NCBI GenBank assembly: GCA_019188255.1
Contig: JAETXT010000007.1
Coordinates: 248,001 to 312,000 of the forward strand
Length of the DNA stretch: 64,000 bases
Reading direction: 5' to 3'
DNA from: Verticillium longisporum
Lineage: Eukaryota > Ascomycota > Sordariomycetes > Glomerellales > Plectosphaerellaceae
Numbering within the stretch: the stretch's first letter is position 1; every line of letters starts with the position of its first letter. Under the pieces are notes generated by a model. It was not told the DNA's origin. It was given only the letters and a program-made list of their open reading frames with translations, and did no database searches. Shown here piece by piece: positions 57,594-64,000 of this stretch. The translations under genes and the position numbers were made by a program.

Positions 57594-58477
57594 TGTGATT
57601 GAGTAGACGAGGATAAGATGATGAGCGACTGGAAGAAGAAGAACTTGGAGCTATTTCTCGTGTGCTCAGTGACCCTTCACATCCGAAATTACACCCAAGG
57701 TTGTGCTTTTATCTTTCCTCGTCAGGCTGCCTGCGCCGACGGGCGGCACTTACGACGCTCAGCTGTTGGCTGCATCATGCTGCCTGTGATGCGCCTTGCG
57801 GCCATTTAGGAGGCCGAAATTCATGCGGGAGGCCTACCATGATCTGCTGCGTTTGGTGTAACCCGCGCCCAAGTGGCCGATGCCTGATCACCACCCTGCC
57901 AGCCAGTCGACGACCAACGGACCAACTTGTCACGCAATGCTCAGGATTGAAGGTCTGGTCGTTGGCCACACAAATCTTCAACTGCTTGTCTATTTTTTCC
58001 ATTTAGACATCTGCGGAACTTTCGATCCCCAACGCGTTTCCTTCATCAATTACTTCTTCTCGGAAAGCCCACAACAACGATAAGATCAACACATCCATTA
58101 ACAGTCTTAAAGAAAGGACCTGCCCCACCAAAGCGAGCCATCTGTTCATGTTGAACGTATCAATTGCAAGGCCTCTAGCGTTTTCCTTCAATTACCACAG
58201 TCCTTGTCAACCAGAAGTTGCCGTCCATCACGGTGTTGACTAAGCATTTCAATGACCCATTCTGTTAGTGCTTGATTTAGAGCAGAGTGAAGAGGTCTTC
58301 CATACGTGGTCCGCAGGCAATAGAATATAGGTAGAGGGTCGGAATATATCTGAATTCTGGCCCTCCGTAGCTTAGAGGGCCCTCTATAGTCCTTATATAT
58401 ACGTTCTCGTAACCCTTAGCCCCTAACCGACCCCCTACTTAGTAGCTCCGCAGGGCCACCTGACACATTCGGCCAAT
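57594..58477. other. Intergenic region, partly RIP-like
   Basis: No gene. From about 58330 to 58440 the sequence lacks CpA/TpG (for example CTTAGAGGGCCCTCTATAG), like the right-end block, so it may be a short RIP-affected remnant. Confidence 0.5.
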
Positions 58478-59197
58478 ATGAAGCCCGAGAACATCGACCC
58501 AGTTCGTACGAGACGTCTCGCAAAGGCCTTCAAAGACATCATCGCGGGACGCCGTACCGTCTCAACTGCCACCGACGCTCGCCTCTACCTGGAAGCTGTG
58601 AGGGCTCAGCCGAACCCATCGGCTTGCATCGAGACCATGGTGGCCAGCGAGCACGGCATTCGTGGTATCAGCACGAGCGTCCGAACCGACCCCTCACCCG
58701 TGTTTCTGACTGCCCATGTCGTCCCCTTCTTGCAATACCTGGCAGATCCGGGCATCGGAGCCATCCACGAGGGCAGTCTCCTACGCCAAATACTTTTGGC
58801 GATTGTGAGCCCCCCGATTCCCTGGAACTCTCTCCTGACGCTATGGCTTGACGATACGCTTCAGGACGGAAATGCTGAGATTTTTGCTTGGCTGTCTCTC
58901 GAAATCATCACTCTGGCTGGGCAGGAACTCGTCTCCGTTGTCGAAAGCTTGATCGCCGCCGTGGAGAAACGATCATTCCTCCATGACACCGATCCCAAAG
59001 CACGCGAGTTCGGATACCGGATCCAAAGGGCTCTCAACCTCAACTCTATCGTCGAGTCAGTACCCATCGGGGAAGCGCCGGGCGGCCGGCATGATAACGA
59101 TTTTGCAAACTTCAGAGAGATCTCCGTCTATCCGACAACCGCAGCGCTACCGTCAATTCAATCAATTCAAATATCGGGAGTAGAATTAACTATTTAA
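58478..59197 (+). pseudogene. Truncated N-terminal part of a ZNFX1-like (NFX1-type zinc finger, SF1 helicase) gene
   Basis: 239 residues from ATG 58478 to a TAA at 59195. The sequence MKPENIDPVRTRRLAKAF... to PGGRHDNDFANFREISVYPT resembles the start of fungal ZNFX1-type proteins, large helicases (over 1000 residues) related to fission-yeast Hrr1, which acts with RNAi in heterochromatin. After FREISVYPTTAALPS the frame runs into TA-rich DNA and stops after about 14 unrelated residues. No helicase or zinc-finger part is present in the window. Codon composition is normal up to about 59150. The family call rests on recollection of the GRHDNDF block and is moderate. Confidence 0.6.
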
Positions 59198-60678
59198 TAT
59201 ATTTCGGACTATAAATTTAACTATTTAAATTAATTAATTAGATTTAATATAGTTTAAATTAATAAATAAAGCTATCGCTAACTAGATAACTTACTAGAAT
59301 AACTAATATTTAAATACTTAAGCCCTTCTAATATAATAGCGCTACTATAAAGCTAATTTCTAAAGTACTAGACCTCTTCTAGTATATCTAAAGCTATCGT
59401 AAGCCTCTATAACGTTAATATAAGCTTTATAAAGTTAAACGCCCTCTTATAATCGGTAGCTATTACTAGGATAATAAGGATATCGAAGGCTAAGTAGCTA
59501 ATTATAAAGAACGCCTCCTCTTAACTTATCTATTAATTAATAGAATCCTTAATATTAATAGTTTATATTAAATCGAAGCGGAAGTATTAATCGAGTTTAG
59601 AGTCTATTAGAATTACCCTATAATAACGATTATATATTTAATTATTAAATAATATTAAATTAATAGCTTATTATAATATTTATATTTTATTAAAGTTTAT
59701 AGCTATTAGTAATATATCTTATTATTAAGAGGGCTTTATTACTTATATAAACCCTAATTTATTACTTTAGCTATACCTAAGAGCTCTAAATAGGTAGGGT
59801 TAGTAATATAAGACTTATAATTTCTTTTTTAATACTCTGTCTCTAATTTACTACTACCTATCTAATTCATAGATTATATAGGCTATAAATTATATACTTA
59901 AGGGAGCAGTAAATCCTAGCCCTAGTAATTACTATAGTAATGAATCCTATATAGTAATTACTACCCTAAGTAATCCCTTAATATTAGTTTAATACTAGCT
60001 CTCTTTTCTTTATAGATAGGATTACTTTAAGGACTAGTATTAAGCTCTACTAACTAGGTTAATAGCTACTCTAATATACTTATAATCTCTAATCTCTAAT
60101 ATATTAGATCTATTATCCTAACCTATAAAATAAATAATATAAATAAATAATAATAGGAGAATAATAAATAGAATAAGGAAAATATAGCTTAATACTATTA
60201 TTCCTATAATCGCTAAGTCCCTAGTTTCTAATATTATAAATTAACTAAATTAGCTATTAAATAGCTCTCTAAGGAAACGAATTAAATTATAATTAAATAA
60301 TAGAAATAAACTATTAAGCCCTTTAATAAAGGAAATAAATAGCTATTTAAATAGCATTTTTATAATAGCTAGATATAAGCTCTTAAAATATTTAAATTGC
60401 TAATTTATTAATTAAAAGTAGAGGAATAATTATTATTAGCCTTTATTAGCCTTTTAATAGGAATAATAGGATTAAACTTTCTAAATAGGATTAATAGATC
60501 TTATTAAGCTAGGTTAATAAATACTATATTCTAGGGATCTATATATCTAATTAATAGTTTATAGTAATTTTATTCTTTTTACTTTTCCTCTTCTTTATAT
60601 TATATACTTTAATTATAAATTAGCTAGCCTAATCTATTATCTAGAGCTTCGATAATTAGTAAATCCCCCTTTTTATTA

Positions 60679-60709
<31 letters not shown>
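60679..60709. repeat. (CT)n microsatellite
   Basis: Nearly pure CT dinucleotides interrupted by TTT at about 60696-60698. It sits about 10 bases before an ATG in RIP-degraded DNA. CT and TC contain no CpA or TpG, so RIP would leave it intact. Confidence 0.9.
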
Positions 60710-63410
60710 GCCCTCGATAATGCCTCCTAAATATAACGCCCCTATACTTATTACCCCTCCTATTAAGAGAATAATAAAGTATAAGAACTTAGTTAATATT
60801 AATTATAGAAGCTATTAATTCGAGTTTTAGAGTATATTTATAATAATATCTATAAAGTCCTTTATTTAGAGTATTTAAAGTCTTATTTTATAAATAAATA
60901 AATTAAAGTAAATATTAATAATATATATTTCGATCTTAAGCTTAAAGGCTCTCGATATTATAAATATATTTTTAAATATTTTTATAAATTAATATAAGCT
61001 TCTACGATCTCTATTTTCTAATATTTATAGCTTTAATAATTATTATCTTAATTTAATTAGCGCTTTTAAGTTTATTATAAAGTTTTTAAAGGCTTAGGAT
61101 AAGAAGAATAAATTAATAAGCTCCTTTCTTTAGTATTTCCTTAATTATTTAATTATATAATCTATTAATAAGGGATATAGAATATAGAGAAATAATATAC
61201 TATTATTAAGGGTATATTATCTATTATTAAAAAGGAGGAAGTAGAAGAGGGTAATAACCTTAATAAAAACCTAAATAGTTTTAATAATACTAAGTATAAA
61301 GTAGCTAAATAGGCTATAGCTCTATAGCTCTTTAATTATTTATAATAGGACTCTTTTAAGTAATTAGGCTTAGAGTCCTTAGACTCTAAGGCCTAGTTTA
61401 CTCTTCGGAGCTATTATTTTACTATTTTACTACTCCTAGGGTACTTATTTTTAGGCTTTATTAATTACTTTTAATATTATTTACCTTTACCCTTTAATTA
61501 TTCCTTTCTTAATATTTAATTTATCCTTTAATCCTAATAAAAGCTTTATTAGAGCTTATTAATACTTTTAATATTAGGTTTAGCGCTCCTTTAATTATTA
61601 AATTAGCTAAGTTATTACTTTTAGCTATTTAATAGATTTTATTAACTTTATATTCTTTATAGCTTTATTATAATATTATAAGATCTATTATTAAGCGTTT
61701 CTCTATTATTATATTTAATTAAATTAAGTATTAATAGAGCGAATAGCTATTAATATAGATTATTATCCTAGGGAATAATAGATCTAATTATTTATAGATC
61801 TTTATAAAAATCTATTTAAATATATATATTATATTAAAGCTATTAATTATATTATAGATTTTACTAATTAGAATTAATTATATAATTTATTTATATTTAA
61901 TAAAGTATTATTAAAAGATATTATTATATATTATAAAGATATTCCCTTAATTACTAGATCTTTTATTATTTAGGAGGATAACGAATCTGATCTATAAATT
62001 AAAGTCCTTATTATTAATAAAGGAGCTATTAATAAATATATATAGCTAAGCTATTAAGAGATCTAAATATATATAATTTAAGCTATAGATTATATTAACG
62101 ATCTATTATTATATATATTTATTAAACCGTTAAAAGTCGTTTTTTTATAAATTCTTAGCTTAAGCTATAATAGAGAAATCGAAAGCTACTTCTAATTAAT
62201 AGGTTAATATAATATAAATACCTTAAGCTCTCTAAATAATATATTATTATTCTAAGCTTACTATCCCTAATATTACTAACTCTAAATGGATACTTTAACT
62301 TTTCTATTATATCGTTAAATTATTAGCTATAACTTTAATAATATAGCTATTAAAGACGCCTTCGGATCCTATATTAAAAATAGAAGTATACTTTACTTAG
62401 AAATTAATATTATTAAGCTCTATTTACTCTTTTTATATAAACGTTAGCTCTTTAAGATTAAGAGTATTATTAATTTATATCCTAATTAATCTAAAGCTCT
62501 CTCTAGCTCTAATTAGAAGTAAATATAGATCGTAGCCTATTAGAATAGCGTTTAAGCGCTCTCTATAATAATATTAATAAATTATAAATTAATAGAGACC
62601 TAACTCTATAATACTATAGAATAGCTTTATAATATAGAAGATAATCCCTTCTAAGTATTTATATTATATTTCCTTAGGAATATATAGGAGAACGTTATAT
62701 AATAGATCTATAGTATTCTAAATATAGGCTAAATTAATATTATAAAGTATTAAAACCGGGCAGGGCAGAAAGGTATAGCTTAGCGATAAAGTAATAAGGA
62801 GTAGCTAATTAGGGAAACGGATATTAGCTAGACTCATTATAAGGACCCCTAAGGGATATATATTATTAATCTTATACTATATATTCAAGGACCTATCTTT
62901 TTCTTAAATAATTACTTCGTTGCCCTAATTAGTTAAGGTTATTATTAGCCCTACTTTAATTAGTGCTCCGAGGCGGATTATCTCTTTTATATACCTTTAA
63001 TATAGTCTATTAGCCTAATTAGACCCCTTAAACGAGGTTAGATTTAATCTTAATATAAAAGATTCGTTAAAAGATTTAAATAGAGAATAGTAGCTAGACC
63101 GTTAAACGAATACTATTATAAGAGAAGTAAAAAGGATAATAGAATAAAATAGATAAATTAATAAGTACGATTAGATAATAATAATAGACCGATTAGGGCA
63201 ATAGACGAGGTTATTAATCCGGAAAGGTATAAAGGAGCTTATAAAACTTCTATTTATTACTAATTAAGTAAGAATCTAATAATATAGTAGGCTTTAGCTT
63301 TAAGTTCTACTAATTAAAGGAAGAAAGGAAATTACCTTATCTTACTTAACTTAATAATAGCTAGTTACTAAAATAATATTATAATTTTATAAATATATAA
63401 GATTTACGAA

Positions 63411-63622
63411 TAATATATATAGCCGATTAGCTATATATATAATATAAATAATATAAATAGTAGACGAGCTTTATATATAAATAATATAAATAATAGATAA
63501 GCTTTATATATAAATAATATATATAGCTAATTAGCTATATATATAATATAAATAATATAAATAGTAGACGAGCTTTATATATAAGTAATATATATAGCCG
63601 ACTAGCTATATATATAATATAT
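63411..63622. repeat. Tandem TA-rich repeats
   Basis: Three copies starting at 63411, 63515 and 63586, each opening TAATATATATAGC and containing (first two) GTAGACGAGCTTTATATATA; the third is partial. Spacing is 104 then 71 bp because the first copy has an internal duplication. Each copy also holds a short palindrome (TATATATAGC...GCTATATATA). Confidence 0.8.
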
Positions 63623-64000
63623 AGAACTTATAATAATTATATTCCCCTAATTATAGTATTAGGACCCTATAATAGATTATATAATACTAAGATAGGGGAG
63701 GCTATAGCGAAGTTTATATAAAGCGATTCGATTCCTCGAAGGTAGCCTCGACCTCCCTCCTCTATAATTCCCCTTCTTCCTTAATAAAAATTAATATATA
63801 TAAAACTAAAAATAATAAGAAATAATAATAAACGATAGACCTTAATCGATAGCTAAAGAAGGTAAAGGTAAGTAATTTAGCCTTAGAACCCCTATAATAA
63901 CTAATTAAAGGAATAAACCTATACCTATTATAGCTAATACCTAAGTTTATCTATAAAAAGGGGCTTTTACTATTTATAAGGAGCATTCTTATAAGGATAA

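Larger units (their letters stand above)
59198..64000. repeat. RIP-degraded TA-rich repeat block
   Basis: About 4.8 kb of very TA-rich DNA in which TpA is overwhelming and CpA/TpG occur only a handful of times (for example near 59940, 60720, 62285, 62765, 62895), while CpG, CpT and ApG remain. This is the footprint of C-to-T change in CpA on both strands, i.e. RIP of a repeated element. No open frame survives. ATGCCTCCTAAATATAACGC at 60719 right after a CT run could be the start of a former transposon ORF. The right edge is beyond the window. Confidence 0.93.

Overview
The window is chromosomal DNA of a filamentous ascomycete, most likely a Sordariomycete. Genes have short GT-AG introns (about 46-80 bp for most, a few longer). 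Proteins include fungal families such as a Zn2Cys6 regulator, a CBM1-linked GH6 cellulase, a rhodopsin-like membrane protein, a Dal5-type MFS transporter and a TauD-like dioxygenase. The right end is an extremely TA-rich block almost free of CpA and TpG, the signature of repeat-induced point mutation (RIP).

Layout. 1-2981 (-): Zn2Cys6 transcription factor running off the left edge. 5845-7083 (+): TauD/TfdA-like oxygenase. 7.1-14.1 kb: no convincing gene. 14.1-19.7 kb: three related small Cys/His-rich proteins, all on + (14087, 15681, 18843), with an uncharacterised gene (16972-16202, -) between the second and third. 20969-22032 (+): secreted SGNH hydrolase. 22596-24098 (+): thiamine gene NMT1/THI5 preceded by a TPP riboswitch. 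26553-24804 (-): CBM1-GH6 cellobiohydrolase. 28459-29849 (+): AP-2 mu. 32025-30285 (-): MFS transporter. 35095-33767 (-): acidic protein of unknown function. 37796-36478 (-): rhodopsin-like seven-helix protein. 40015-41073 (+): secreted alpha/beta hydrolase. 43013-41874 (-): ribosomal protein uL13/RPL16. 45253-44102 (-): BAG-domain cochaperone. 46957-47391 (+): dithiol glutaredoxin. 48793-47623 (-): AIM18-like mitochondrial chalcone-isomerase-fold protein. 51953-54470 (+): GRR1-type F-box/LRR protein. 57593-56136 (-): conserved fungal protein of unknown function. 58478-59197 (+): start of a ZNFX1-like gene cut off where the RIP-mutated block begins. 59.2-64 kb: RIP-ravaged repeat DNA.

The genes do not form one pathway. 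Most look like ordinary housekeeping and secreted-enzyme genes in fungal gene order. The best candidate for an undescribed family is the Cys/His-rich trio, which shares an exact cysteine spacing. The best regulatory element is the eukaryotic TPP riboswitch with overlapping upstream ORFs.

A technical pattern also matters. Four conserved genes (GH6, AIM18-like, GRR1, and the gene at 57.6 kb) carry single-base reading-frame breaks, mostly in G or C runs, and GRR1 also has an in-frame TGA. About a dozen other genes are intact. Base-calling or assembly errors explain this most simply, but decay cannot be excluded from sequence alone.
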